Part shown: positions 20,051 through 29,329 of the stretch, piece after piece
Numbering within the stretch: the stretch's first letter is position 1
How the letters are laid out: every line of letters begins with the position of its first letter
Source: Nitrospirota bacterium
GTDB taxonomy: Bacteria > Nitrospirota > Thermodesulfovibrionia > Thermodesulfovibrionales > UBA6898
Length of the DNA stretch: 64,000 nucleotides
Reading direction: 5' to 3'
NCBI GenBank assembly: GCA_016214855.1
Contig: JACRMT010000006.1
Location: 1-64,000 of the forward strand
Notes under the pieces: generated by a model
The model's database searches: none
What the model was told of the DNA's origin: nothing
Seen by the model: the letters and a program-made list of their open reading frames with translations, nothing else
Made by a program: the position numbers and the translations under genes

Positions 20051-22051
20051 ATGAACATGAAAAAGATATTAATTGCCCTGTTTATCGGAATAGTGTTCCT
20101 GAACTCTCAGGTGTCTGCCGGAGAGCCAACTGAGGCGGCAAAGCAGCCTGAGACGACAGAAGCAGCGGATGTATCTGAAGAGCATTACCTTTTTCCCGTT
20201 ATTCCTCCGGAAGTAACCCTCACCGGCGGTTACCGCTTTGTCTCTGACAGAGGTGCAGCCACGGCTGACGAATATGAATACCTGCATAATTCCCCTGTCT
20301 TTGGCGGGGACGTAAGATACTTCAGCTTTCCTCACCGGTTTCATCTTAATCTTGATTTCGAGAACAGAAAGGATTATTACGGAGATATCAATTATGCGTA
20401 TGAAGACATCGTAATTTTCCGGGGTATAAACCGCACCCTCTATCATAATCTCGATAATCTGACGCTGATCGATACCAACCCTGCTGATTCCCTGTATCGG
20501 GTGACCCGCAGGGATCCGGGAAATCTGTATGGTGTTAAGGTTGGTATGAGTAATTTCTTTTTGCGGTTCAAGACTCATGATTTCCCCTTTCATGTCTATG
20601 CAGAGGGCGGACTGGTCACACGAGACGGCAGTCAGCAGCAGAGATTTTATCTCGGCAGCACAAACCCTTCGAGCGGGTACAGGACCTCTGATTCCCGCAA
20701 TACGGACTGGCAGACAAAGGCACTTACCGTTGGGGTGAACAGTCATTTCGGGCCGATCGAGATCGATTATTCTCATGGTGAAAAGTGGTTCAGTGTGAAT
20801 GGCGACGCAGTGCTGTTCGATCCCTATGCTGCTGTTACGCAGAATGCTACCCGTCCGGCGAGGGCTGCCGGTGACTATGCGCATAATCTTATCCCCGAAC
20901 TCAGAGGTTCATCGGACACGCTCAAGCTTCATACGTCCTATACAGGAGGGCTGGTCGCTTCAGCAACGCTCTCAAAACTTGACCGTGAGAACAGGGACAG
21001 CGGAGCACGTGCAACTCACACTATCGCAGCCGGGGAGATAACCTGGGTGGCCGCACCGAAACTGACTTTTTTCCTGAAATACCGGCACAAGGAAGCGGAC
21101 ATTGACAATCCTTCGGACATAAGAGTTTCTGACAGGACAGGAATAAATATTGTTACCTACGGAAAGAATGACGGCTTCGGTTCGATCAAGGATTCCATAT
21201 CTTCCTCAACCGATACCGTGACCGGGATTGTCCGGTACAGACCTGTGTCAGGAGTTGTCTTCAGGGGAGAAATTATTCATGATGTTGTCAACCGGACTGA
21301 TGCCGCTGAATGGGGCATTCCTGATAAGACCACCAGGAACCTGGCTTCGCTCTCCGCAGACGTGAGGCTCATGAAAAACCTGAACGCCAAGGTAAAATAT
21401 ACGCATAAGGATATCGAGCACCCCGCTAATAACGTCGAGCCTGATTGGGCTGATGAGATTCGCACATCAGTTTCCTGGGTGCCGACGCCCAGGCTGAATG
21501 CGATGGTGAGCTACGGGTGGGCAAAAGAGAAGAGGTCTGAACTTGTCGGGCTGGTAAATCTTCCGGCTGACGACAGGGAGGTTTTGCGGGACAGATTTTT
21601 GGGTAGTTTAACCTATCTGGTTCTCAACGATCTTTCCCTGACTGCAAGCTATGCCTACATGCATAATAAGACCGCACAGGACATTGCAAGCGGGACGGTT
21701 ACCGACCTGATGGTTCCGAACAAGATCTTCGCCCATTTTTACGGGGCGGATCTGAACTATACGCCGAAGACCAATCTGACCATTGGTGCTGGTATAAGTT
21801 ATACGCTCAGCAGCGGCACGTTCTATCCTTCTGAACCCGATCTCCTGAATCCTTCCATTGCTGCGTTTTCCGAACTAAGGACAAAGGAAACGGTTTATCA
21901 TGTATCCGGAGAATACCGCTTCAAGCACGGCTTCTCGGTAGGCGTGCAGTATAAGTATTCCCGGCTGGATGATGCGATCGACAATGCATATGATGATGTG
22001 CAGGACGGCAGAGCGCATATCGTGTTCCTGACGCTTTCGAAGAAATGGTAA
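20051..22051 (+). CDS. MtrB/PioB-like outer-membrane beta-barrel
   Basis: A 666-residue exported protein with a signal peptide (cleavage after about residue 23, VSA) and a long series of alternating amphipathic strands with many Tyr, Asp and Arg, ending in LSKKW, a C-terminal aromatic typical of BAM-inserted barrels. I see no Cys residues and no heme sites. Size and position directly after a decaheme DmsE-type cytochrome point to the porin of a porin-cytochrome conduit. The ribosome site AGGAGGGG is strong. Its stop lies close before the binding-protein gene. The family call rests on context and barrel character more than on a single motif. Confidence 0.8.
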   Translation: MNMKKILIALFIGIVFLNSQVSAGEPTEAAKQPETTEAADVSEEHYLFPVIPPEVTLTGGYRFVSDRGAATADEYEYLHNSPVFGGDVRYFSFPHRFHLNLDFENRKDYYGDINYAYEDIVIFRGINRTLYHNLDNLTLIDTNPADSLYRVTRRDPGNLYGVKVGMSNFFLRFKTHDFPFHVYAEGGLVTRDGSQQQRFYLGSTNPSSGYRTSDSRNTDWQTKALTVGVNSHFGPIEIDYSHGEKWFSVNGDAVLFDPYAAVTQNATRPARAAGDYAHNLIPELRGSSDTLKLHTSYTGGLVASATLSKLDRENRDSGARATHTIAAGEITWVAAPKLTFFLKYRHKEADIDNPSDIRVSDRTGINIVTYGKNDGFGSIKDSISSSTDTVTGIVRYRPVSGVVFRGEIIHDVVNRTDAAEWGIPDKTTRNLASLSADVRLMKNLNAKVKYTHKDIEHPANNVEPDWADEIRTSVSWVPTPRLNAMVSYGWAKEKRSELVGLVNLPADDREVLRDRFLGSLTYLVLNDLSLTASYAYMHNKTAQDIASGTVTDLMVPNKIFAHFYGADLNYTPKTNLTIGAGISYTLSSGTFYPSEPDLLNPSIAAFSELRTKETVYHVSGEYRFKHGFSVGVQYKYSRLDDAIDNAYDDVQDGRAHIVFLTLSKKW

Positions 22052-22068
22052 GGAGTTTGCTTGTTCTT

Positions 22069-22992
22069 ATGAAAAAAACAGTCATATATTGCCTCGTTCT
22101 TATCTGTTCAGTGCTGTACATTGGGGCTGGTGCCGCAACTGCTGCTGAAAAAACGATCGGTGTGATCATGACCGGCAACATCCCTTATTACAAGGAGATG
22201 CACAAGGCGTTTACCGAAGGGCTTGCTGCCGAGGGTATGGGCAAAGTGGAGGTTGTGCTGCAGACACCCACGCCGGAGCCGATGTCCTGGTCAAATGCTG
22301 CACGCAAACTGATCTCGGTCGGGGCTGATCTTATTGTCACGTACGGGGCTCCCGCAACGCTCACGGTAATGGGAGAAACCTCTGAGATCCCGATCGTCTT
22401 CGCCGGGGTCTATGACCCTCAGGCATTAGGCATTATGGGCAAGAATGCAACAGGCGTCAGCTCAAAAGTCCCGGTTGCCAGTCTCGTGAAGAACCTTAAG
22501 GGTATTTCGAACTTTACAACACTCGGTGTGGTCTTCAGCGAGTCGGAAAAGGACACCGTGCTTCAGGCGAATGATGTAAAACAGCTGGAGGCCTCGTTCG
22601 GATTCAAGTCCTCCCGGTTCAGTGTCAAGAAACCTGACGATATTGCAAAGATAGCTAATGTTGACGCTCTTTTTCTGACAACCGGTTGTGCTGCCATGCA
22701 CTGCGTAAACAATATCATCGGTGTGGCAAGAAAGGCGAAGATCCCGACAGGAACAACCATCGGCGGCGGTGAAAGCAGCGGTATTATCCTGACGCTGTCA
22801 GCCAACCCTCAGGAGCAGGGAAAAGAGGCAGCGAAGATAGCTTCCAGGGTGTTCAAGGGTGCAAAGCCTTCCTCTGTGCCTTTTGAAGCGCCGAAAAAGA
22901 TAGACCTTATTGTAAACCTCAAGGAGGCAACGGACATGGGGCTTAAGATACCTTTTGACCTGCTGACTACTGCTACAAGGGTTATAAAATGA
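22069..22992 (+). CDS. ABC transporter substrate-binding-like periplasmic protein
   Basis: About 307 residues with a clean signal peptide ([20 protein letters not shown]...[13 protein letters not shown]). The fold is that of the ABC_sub_bind family (periplasmic binding protein type 1): [53 protein letters not shown], then the second lobe ending [18 protein letters not shown]. No permease or ATPase gene is nearby. It ends with a 4-nt overlap into a chemoreceptor gene, so it may present a ligand to that receptor rather than to a transporter (inference). I use the ATG at 22069 because the signal peptide begins there; a longer in-frame start at 22045 would overlap the barrel gene. Confidence 0.82.
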   Translation: MKKTVIYCLVLICSVLYIGAGAATAAEKTIGVIMTGNIPYYKEMHKAFTEGLAAEGMGKVEVVLQTPTPEPMSWSNAARKLISVGADLIVTYGAPATLTVMGETSEIPIVFAGVYDPQALGIMGKNATGVSSKVPVASLVKNLKGISNFTTLGVVFSESEKDTVLQANDVKQLEASFGFKSSRFSVKKPDDIAKIANVDALFLTTGCAAMHCVNNIIGVARKAKIPTGTTIGGGESSGIILTLSANPQEQGKEAAKIASRVFKGAKPSSVPFEAPKKIDLIVNLKEATDMGLKIPFDLLTTATRVIK

Positions 22993-25073
22993 CCGGTAAG
23001 CTCTCCAGGATGAACCTCCAGAATAAGGCAGTTACGCTCATCGCAGGAATCGTGTTCCTGATCCTCGGGATCAACACTGCTGTTCTGACCGGTGTTGCAT
23101 CGGGGAAATACAAGTCTGCCATGCTGGCGAAGAGCGCTGCCATAGCCGAACTTATGCAGAAGGATCTGGGCAAGGCCGTTACGCTCGGCATACCCATAGA
23201 ATCTCTTGATGGCGTGAATGAAAAACTGGTTGAGCTGGTTTCTCGGGATAAGGCAATGGGGTATGCCTTGGTCATGGACCTGAAGGGCAAGGCGCTGTTT
23301 CACAGCCAGCCGGGTCAGGCAGGCAAAGAGATGAAGGATGCTGAAACAAGTAAGGTCATAGCGTCATCGCAGAGCCTTGTTCAGACGCTGGATTCCTATA
23401 TTGATCTGTCCTTTCCCCTGCTCACTGCAGAGAATAAGCCTGCCGGTTTTCTCAGGGTCGGGGTCCAGAAGCGGGAGATAAACGCCCAGCTCTATGAACT
23501 CCTTTTCTGGGCTGTGGGCATATCAGCTCTCTGCTTTCTTGCTTCAGGTTTTCTCGTCTATATTGCCATTGCCCGGTTTATCACCGGTCCGATTGTCGAG
23601 ATGGAGCATACTGCTGATTCCCTGGCATCTGGAGACCTCAGCAGTGAGCTGAAGGTCACCGGTCACGATGAGGTATCGGCCCTTCAGAAGGCTATCAACA
23701 GAATGGCATTCAATCTCAAGGATATGCTCTCAAAGGTTTCCCATATCACCAACAGCGTCACCACGGTCACCTCGAACATCGCACTTTCTTCTCAGGGCGT
23801 GCTCTCCATTGCTGATGTGCAGCAGCAGGCTGTTGATGAGACTGCCTCCTCGATCGGGAAGATGGACAGTGCCATGGCAGAGATAGCGCTCAGCGGTGAG
23901 AGCCTGTCGGATTCAGCGACTGCAACATCTGCCTCGATCCATGAAATGGCGTCATCGATCGAGAAAGTGGCGGAGACCACGAATGTGTTCAGCGAGACAG
24001 CGCATGAGACTGCCTCCTCGATCGAGGAGATGGTATCGACCATCAAGACCATTGCAGAGAGCCTTGAAACGCTTGCCCAGTCGTCTGAGGCGATCGCATC
24101 ATCGATCGATGAGGTGAACGCCACAACAAAGAATATCGATGCACGAGCCCATGAATCGGTCAATCTTGCCGAGACGGTCATGAATAATGCGTCTGAAAAG
24201 GGCATGCATGCAGCCCAGGCAGCCATGCATGGCATGACGAATATCAAGACCGGTGTTGTCGCACTGTCAGATATCATCAATAATCTTGGCAAGCGGACTG
24301 TGGATATCGGCAAAATACTGAATGTGATCGACGATGTCGCTGATCAGACAAACCTCCTGGCCATCAATGCTGCCATCCTTGCATCAAAGGCAGGCGAGCA
24401 CGGCAAGGGGTTTGCCGTTGTTGCCGATGAGATCAAGAATCTTGCGGAACGGACCTCTTTTTCCACGAATGAGATCGCGGAACTGATACGTTCGGTTCAG
24501 GAAGGCACAAAGACGAGTATCCGCATGGCATCCGAAGGTATCCATACCGTGGACAAGGGGCTGACGCTCGTGAGTGACGTGAGTGACGCCCTTCAGGATA
24601 TTGTCGAGAGTTCGAAAGCATCTACCGAGATGGCCCGTGCGATCCAGAGGGCAACAGAGGAAGAGGCCCTTGCGATCAAGCAGATAACGGATTCTGTTGA
24701 GCAGATGACCGAGCAGACAGAGAACATATCACGGGCGATCCAGGAACAGTCCAAGGGGAGCAGATTCATCATTGAAGCTACGGATCGGGTGAAGGAACTG
24801 TCGCAGCAGGTGAAGAATGCCACGGGCGATCAGAAGGACCGGAGCAGACAGATAGCCGGCGTTATCGAAAATGTTACGACGCAGGCATTTCACATTTCAG
24901 AGGCGATCAGCAAGCAGAAGGACAACAGTGCCGAGATGGTCAGGTCCATGGAGAAGATCAGAAACACCACGGGTAAGCTTACCGGCTCTGCCAATGACAT
25001 GAACGCGGTCGTGAGCGCCCTTAAGGAAGATGCCTTTAATCTCCTTATAGAGTTGAGGAAGTTTAAGGTTTAA
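22989..25073 (+). CDS. methyl-accepting chemotaxis protein
   Basis: A 694-residue chemoreceptor: N-terminal membrane helix (about residues 12-35), a periplasmic sensor of about 140 residues, a second membrane helix (about 170-195), a HAMP domain ([24 protein letters not shown]...), and a long cytoplasmic coiled coil with many SSIEEM-type heptads. The signalling tip is clear: [24 protein letters not shown]... and [16 protein letters not shown]. The tip differs from the usual NAAIEAARAGE in reading [11 protein letters not shown]. It shares 4 nt with the upstream binding-protein gene (ATGA). Context suggests it senses a ligand or redox state linked to the cytochrome conduit. Confidence 0.93.
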   Translation: MTGKLSRMNLQNKAVTLIAGIVFLILGINTAVLTGVASGKYKSAMLAKSAAIAELMQKDLGKAVTLGIPIESLDGVNEKLVELVSRDKAMGYALVMDLKGKALFHSQPGQAGKEMKDAETSKVIASSQSLVQTLDSYIDLSFPLLTAENKPAGFLRVGVQKREINAQLYELLFWAVGISALCFLASGFLVYIAIARFITGPIVEMEHTADSLASGDLSSELKVTGHDEVSALQKAINRMAFNLKDMLSKVSHITNSVTTVTSNIALSSQGVLSIADVQQQAVDETASSIGKMDSAMAEIALSGESLSDSATATSASIHEMASSIEKVAETTNVFSETAHETASSIEEMVSTIKTIAESLETLAQSSEAIASSIDEVNATTKNIDARAHESVNLAETVMNNASEKGMHAAQAAMHGMTNIKTGVVALSDIINNLGKRTVDIGKILNVIDDVADQTNLLAINAAILASKAGEHGKGFAVVADEIKNLAERTSFSTNEIAELIRSVQEGTKTSIRMASEGIHTVDKGLTLVSDVSDALQDIVESSKASTEMARAIQRATEEEALAIKQITDSVEQMTEQTENISRAIQEQSKGSRFIIEATDRVKELSQQVKNATGDQKDRSRQIAGVIENVTTQAFHISEAISKQKDNSAEMVRSMEKIRNTTGKLTGSANDMNAVVSALKEDAFNLLIELRKFKV

Positions 25074-25151
25074 GGCCGTTGCTCAGGCTGAAGCCGGGTG
25101 ATGAAGTTCCTCATAGTCTGCAGGCCAAACAACTCGAACAGCTCTTATGGT

Positions 25152-27938
25152 TTAATGCAGGATTTCTCCCAGTTTTTCCTGCAGCACAGACAACTTATAG
25201 GGCTTCTGGATAAATCCGTCGGGGATCAAAGGACTTATCTCGCTTAAGGCCGAACTGAGGTCGTATCCTGTTGATATGATTATCTTGATGTCAGGTCTGA
25301 TCTTTTTAAGTCTTTTAAAGGTTTCCCTTCCCCTTATCCCCGGCAGCTGAAGATCAAGAATAACGATCTCGAACCGGTCCGGGACAGATTGAACGGATCC
25401 TATTGCCTTTTCACCGGTATCGACCCCAATAACGTCGTAGCCGAGGCTCAGGAGTCCTGTCTTGAGCAACTGGAGGATATCCGGCTCGTCATCAACGATC
25501 AGGATGCTCTTCTGCGTTGATGCGGGTGGTGCTGTCTTCACGATGGGCAATGCCTGGGCAGCTTCCTCTGAGCGCGGGATCAGTATATGAAATGTCGCGC
25601 CTTTGCCTGCTTCGCTCGAAAAGGTGACGCAGCCGCCGTGATTATGCACGATGCCTGACACTGCCGAAAGGCCGAGTCCCCTCCCCATGAATTTTGTGGT
25701 CACAAAAGGCTCGAAAATCTTGTCTGCTATGTCCGAAGGAATGCCGGTGCCCGTGTCAGTGAAAGAGATTGAGACATAATCACCCTCAGGGTGTTCATGA
25801 TGCAGGGAGCAGGTCCAGGAAGGTCTTGCACGTATGTTCTCAGCGCTGATTGTAAGTGTCCCGCCGTGTTCTTCAGTCGCTTCAAAGGCATTATTGCAGA
25901 GATTGACAAAGGCCTGGATGAACTGGTTCTCATCTGCCATGACCGGCCAGAGGTCCTCAGGAAGAGAGAGCGCGATCCTTGTTGCTGCTGCCTTGCCTTT
26001 ATGGCTGAGATCAAGGGCTTTTCTGATGGGACTGCCCAGAGAAACGCATTTGAGCTGGTACTTTCCCTCTTTGGCATAGGCAAGCATCTGGCGCGTCAGG
26101 TCAGCCATACGCTCAACGCCTGCGATAATGGTGTCCAGAGGCCGGGATGCTTCGGGCTGAAGCTGAAGCTTCAGCTTCAGGAGTTCTGCATTCCCGAGGA
26201 CCCCCATAAGAATGTTGTTAAAGTCATGGGCAATGCCTCCTGCAAGGGTCGCGATCGACTCTTCCTTCTGCTGACGAAAAAGCCTCTCGTCTGCCCGCTT
26301 CTGATCATGCTCCCGTCTGACCCTCTCGGTTATATCCTTGCAGAGCTCGATGATATACGCCACATTGCCGGCGCTGTCAAAGATCGGCGAGGCGGTGATC
26401 TCTACGATCGTATCATTTTCTGCCGCCCCCTTATGGGTATGGATCACTGTTGCGGGTCTCTTCGTGGTCAGCACATCTCTGAGAGGACAGGGATGTCCAT
26501 CGTCGCTGCACGGACTGCCTGCCCGGTGCGAGACCTGATAGCAGAAGGTGCCGTCATCCGACAGGTTTGTCTTTGCCTGCACGTTCATAAGTTTTATGCG
26601 GTAGTCGGAGCTGATCACCATGATCGGGTCAGGAACGCTGTCGATGATAGACTGCAGAAAGATCAGCTGCTCGCTTCTCTCTTTTTCGGCCAGGAGAAGT
26701 TTTTCTTCGGTCTGCTTTCTCCCATTGATCTCATGCATCAGTTCGGTGTTCATATCCCGAAGGTCGGCTGTTCTGGCTACGACCTGCTGCTCCAGATTGT
26801 TCCGGGCGTCCTCTGCATCCTGCTTGGCGAGCAGGATATGCCGATTCAGCTTAAGGATATGTAAAATAACGAGGGTCATGCCGGTTATGGTAAGGATGAT
26901 CAAAACCATCACATACCAGTACTGGCGCATGGATTGGGAGAAGGTGACCTTACCGTAATTTTGGTAAGGACGGAGCCTTAACTCCTTAAGAAGATCGTGC
27001 ACAGCATGATAGTCCAGTGGTATGGTCCATCCATATATTCTTGACGCTGCGGCAGGGCCTGATTCAGGATGCATGTTCAGAAGGGCAATGACGACCTTTC
27101 TTGCGATCTCCTCAGGCGTTTTTTCGAGGCGTGCGATGGGCCATTCGGGATAGAGCCTGGTGCTGAGCAGAAAAGGGAACCCATTTTTTGTTTTGGGATT
27201 GATTATCTTAAACTCCTGCAGGGCGATCCTCCCGTCCTCTGCCATGCGCTCAAGGGTATCGGTCCTGACTGTTCCTGCGTCAGCCTTCCCGTCCCGGACA
27301 GCCATTACAACGCTCTCGTGATTGTCCGTAAAGGAGAGGCTCTTTAGATCTTTGTACGGATCGATGCCGGCAGCATGAAACTCCCCCCATGCGGCACGCC
27401 ATCCTCCCAGTGAGGTCTCATCAACCGCAAGGAATGTCTTCCCCCTGATATCTGCAAGGGTTTTAAGATCATCCCTTTCCGCCCTGCAGAAGATCGTGCC
27501 GCCAAAGACCGTGGATGATCCTTTGAATCCCCGGTTCTTCATGGTAGCGATGCGTGTAACGCCATACCTGGCTTCAAGCTCCACATAAATCGAGCTGTTC
27601 GCAATAATAAAATCGATCCTGTTGTTACGGACCGCATCATCGATCTCGTCAAACGTGAGAGGAATGATCTCGAACGACGTTCCCGGAATGCTCTTCTGCA
27701 GGTACATGCCTGTGGGTTGCCACATCCTGACCGCAACGTCCTTGCCCTTGTATGCAAGCACGCCGATCTTTACGGACTGGGCAGAGGCCGGAGCCGTAAT
27801 GGCAAAAGGAAGAATGATGCCGAACAGGAGAATAAGTATTTCCCTGAAAGCAGGAAGAAAACCCTTGAGACAGCTACAGACCGCGTAATGCAGAAACAAA
27901 GCAGACGATCTGTTATTCCTTATGGTGTTGTGAGCCAT
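25152..27938 (-). CDS. hybrid sensor histidine kinase with periplasmic PhnD-like sensor, PAS and receiver domains
   Basis: A 928-residue membrane sensor. Order: signal/first membrane segment (about 33-54), a PhnD/TtrS-like periplasmic binding domain (about 55-330, with IGVLAYKGKDVAVRMWQPTG), a second membrane helix (about 333-358), a coiled coil, a Cys-rich PAS domain (about 426-543), the HisKA H-box GGIAHDFNN (about 569), the ATPase with DTGTGIP and GRGLGLSAV, and a receiver domain with phosphoacceptor Asp in VILDLQLPG (about 862). I choose the ATG at 27938 because GGAGGG lies 6 nt upstream; an in-frame start at 27983 has no such site. It converges on the chemoreceptor gene. Ligand unknown. 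Confidence 0.92.
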   Translation of the reverse strand: MAHNTIRNNRSSALFLHYAVCSCLKGFLPAFREILILLFGIILPFAITAPASAQSVKIGVLAYKGKDVAVRMWQPTGMYLQKSIPGTSFEIIPLTFDEIDDAVRNNRIDFIIANSSIYVELEARYGVTRIATMKNRGFKGSSTVFGGTIFCRAERDDLKTLADIRGKTFLAVDETSLGGWRAAWGEFHAAGIDPYKDLKSLSFTDNHESVVMAVRDGKADAGTVRTDTLERMAEDGRIALQEFKIINPKTKNGFPFLLSTRLYPEWPIARLEKTPEEIARKVVIALLNMHPESGPAAASRIYGWTIPLDYHAVHDLLKELRLRPYQNYGKVTFSQSMRQYWYVMVLIILTITGMTLVILHILKLNRHILLAKQDAEDARNNLEQQVVARTADLRDMNTELMHEINGRKQTEEKLLLAEKERSEQLIFLQSIIDSVPDPIMVISSDYRIKLMNVQAKTNLSDDGTFCYQVSHRAGSPCSDDGHPCPLRDVLTTKRPATVIHTHKGAAENDTIVEITASPIFDSAGNVAYIIELCKDITERVRREHDQKRADERLFRQQKEESIATLAGGIAHDFNNILMGVLGNAELLKLKLQLQPEASRPLDTIIAGVERMADLTRQMLAYAKEGKYQLKCVSLGSPIRKALDLSHKGKAAATRIALSLPEDLWPVMADENQFIQAFVNLCNNAFEATEEHGGTLTISAENIRARPSWTCSLHHEHPEGDYVSISFTDTGTGIPSDIADKIFEPFVTTKFMGRGLGLSAVSGIVHNHGGCVTFSSEAGKGATFHILIPRSEEAAQALPIVKTAPPASTQKSILIVDDEPDILQLLKTGLLSLGYDVIGVDTGEKAIGSVQSVPDRFEIVILDLQLPGIRGRETFKRLKKIRPDIKIIISTGYDLSSALSEISPLIPDGFIQKPYKLSVLQEKLGEILH
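26157..26180. repeat. 24-bp perfect palindrome inside the histidine kinase gene
   Basis: CTGAAGCTGAAG is followed at once by its exact reverse complement. It encodes the KLKLQLQ stretch just after the H-box, so codon repetition could have produced it by chance. Confidence 0.9.
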
Positions 27939-28000
27939 CAATCCCTCCGCTATTCTTTTATCACGGCGGCAGGGCTTTGTCAATGACAGGGCTGATCATA

Positions 28001-28043
28001 TGAACGGCCATTGTTCATCCCGGGGATCGATACGTGAACAATG
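28001..28043. promoter_or_regulatory. inverted repeat between divergent genes
   Basis: CATTGTTCA (28009-28017) and TGAACAATG (28035-28043) form a perfect 9-bp inverted repeat; a third half-site TGAAC lies at 28001-28005 (left edge may reach 28000). The element lies 19 bp before the -35 box at 28062, so it could be an operator or activator site for the secreted-protein operon or the histidine kinase. Confidence 0.4.
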
Positions 28044-28061
28044 CGGTCCATAAAATAATTC

Positions 28062-28091
28062 TTGACAGGCGAACTAACAGCCTGATATATT
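28062..28091 (+). promoter_or_regulatory. promoter of the secreted transglutaminase locus
   Basis: TTGACA (28062-28067), 18 nt, TATATT (28086-28091). About 48 nt before the GTG start at 28139. Confidence 0.65.
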
Positions 28092-28138
28092 TTGCAGGCT
28101 TACTGCGATCACTATATACAGAGACGCTGACTTGACTT

Positions 28139-29329
28139 GTGGAGGGGCAAGTGGAACGGGGCTATCGGGGTTGTGTACAGTTATACAGGTTTGTTTTATC
28201 TGCCGCATATTTTATCTTCCTATTTATTCCTTTTTTAGCAGAAGCTTTCGAGCCTGACCTTGAGAAAGAACTTCAGCAGTCACTGATCCAGAGCAGGGCC
28301 ATTGTCCTTCAGGCACGGCAGAAGCTGAATAATAGCCCTGCCATCGACATAGAGATAAGCAAACTCAAAGATATCTCTGAGAGCGTTAAGATTTCGCTTG
28401 CATTGCTTCAGGAGCGATTCAGATTGCGACAGGAAGCCGCCAATCAACTTGGGGCAAAGGCAGGGCAACGGCACCGGGCCATGGAAGAAGGATATCTGAA
28501 TGCCATTGGAGAGTATCTGAATTTAAGCGAACAGCTATCAGCAATAAGCGGTCAGCTATTTAGCGCTCAGCAATCAGCCACACCCCCCTTAACTTCCCCC
28601 CTTGGCAAAGGGGGACAGAGGGAGGTAATCGAAACCCTCAAGACCCTTCTCGACAAAATCCTTCCCAAAAACAGAAGACCGATACATGGAAGCCTTCCAT
28701 ACAAAAACCTTAACTACCCTGCACGGGAGCCTGATGCAAGTCCTGCAATCAAGCCTGCGTACAAGGGCGGTAGCCAGACAGTCAGCCCTGATGATACAAA
28801 AGATACACCAGGGGCCCCTTTATCACTCGAAATAGCAACTCTTGCCCAGTCCCTCAACTGGAAACCGGTTGCAATCTACGAATATGTAAAGAACAATATC
28901 GAGACCGAATGGTACTGGGGATGCATGAAAGGAGCTGAAGAGACCCTGAGACAGAGAAGCGGCAATGACTGTGACCAGGCAACACTTCTTGCTGCAATGC
29001 TCCGCGCCTCCGGCTTTCCGACACGGTATGTAAGGGGCACAATAGAGTTCTTCCCTGATATCCAAAAGGCAAAGAACCTCACAGGCATTGAAGACCCTCT
29101 AAAGATGGCAGAGTTCTTCCAGAAGGCTGGCATACCGTATAAGCCTGTGATACAGGGAGGAAAGATAACAAACCTTCAGATAGAGCATATCTGGATCGAA
29201 AGCCGGATACCCTATGGCAACTACAGGGGTACGATGATAGATGACAGCGATCCCACCTGGCTCGGACTGGATACCAGCAAGGCTGCGGCCTGTTTTGAAG
29301 ATAAACGGAGAGATGGTGGTGGCTGGTAA
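28139..29329 (+). CDS. secreted transglutaminase-like protein (N-terminal part, apparently frameshifted)
   Basis: A 396-residue exported protein starting with GTG; hydrophobic segment about residues 17-35 and a signal cleavage after AEA. The transglutaminase/protease-like core shows the catalytic triad: Cys278 in GNDCDQATLLAAMLRASGFP, His350 in QIEHIWIES, and an Asp in the following IDDSDPTWLGLD. After DTS the frame runs through CFEDKRRDGGGW to a stop, while the next frame (from 29241) continues with a more protein-like LRPVLKINGEMVVAG. That points to a frameshift near 29255-29290 (see findings). In front of the core lies a helical region interrupted by repeat-derived sequence (28525-28628). 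Confidence 0.75.
   Translation: MEGQVERGYRGCVQLYRFVLSAAYFIFLFIPFLAEAFEPDLEKELQQSLIQSRAIVLQARQKLNNSPAIDIEISKLKDISESVKISLALLQERFRLRQEAANQLGAKAGQRHRAMEEGYLNAIGEYLNLSEQLSAISGQLFSAQQSATPPLTSPLGKGGQREVIETLKTLLDKILPKNRRPIHGSLPYKNLNYPAREPDASPAIKPAYKGGSQTVSPDDTKDTPGAPLSLEIATLAQSLNWKPVAIYEYVKNNIETEWYWGCMKGAEETLRQRSGNDCDQATLLAAMLRASGFPTRYVRGTIEFFPDIQKAKNLTGIEDPLKMAEFFQKAGIPYKPVIQGGKITNLQIEHIWIESRIPYGNYRGTMIDDSDPTWLGLDTSKAAACFEDKRRDGGGW
28525..28579 (+). repeat. degenerate TCAGC-type short repeats within the coding sequence
   Basis: An array of loosely repeated units built on ATCAGC/GTCAGC, translated as EQLSAISGQLFSAQQSA. Related tracts occur at 29455-29490, 29880-29935 and 37308-37345. Confidence 0.65.
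28582..28628 (+). repeat. C/G-rich palindromic element within the coding sequence
   Basis: CCCCCTT (28597-28603), loop GGCA, AAGGGGG (28608-28614) form a 7-bp stem inside a longer C-run/G-run element. It is translated as PPLTSPLGKGGQRE, a peptide that such elements give when they land in frame. Confidence 0.7.

Noticed and set aside
20069-20884. 271-codon minus-strand frame opposite the outer-membrane barrel
   Set aside because: Shadow of a signal-peptide-bearing barrel gene with a strong ribosome site; no recognisable domain.
25791-26864. 357-codon plus-strand frame opposite the histidine kinase
   Set aside because: Antisense shadow of a gene with clear motifs; composition is not protein-like and no start signal is present.
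29241-29329. Programmed frameshift linking the two transglutaminase frames
   Set aside because: I saw no slippery heptamer or obvious stimulatory hairpin in the overlap, so a mutation or sequence error is more likely.
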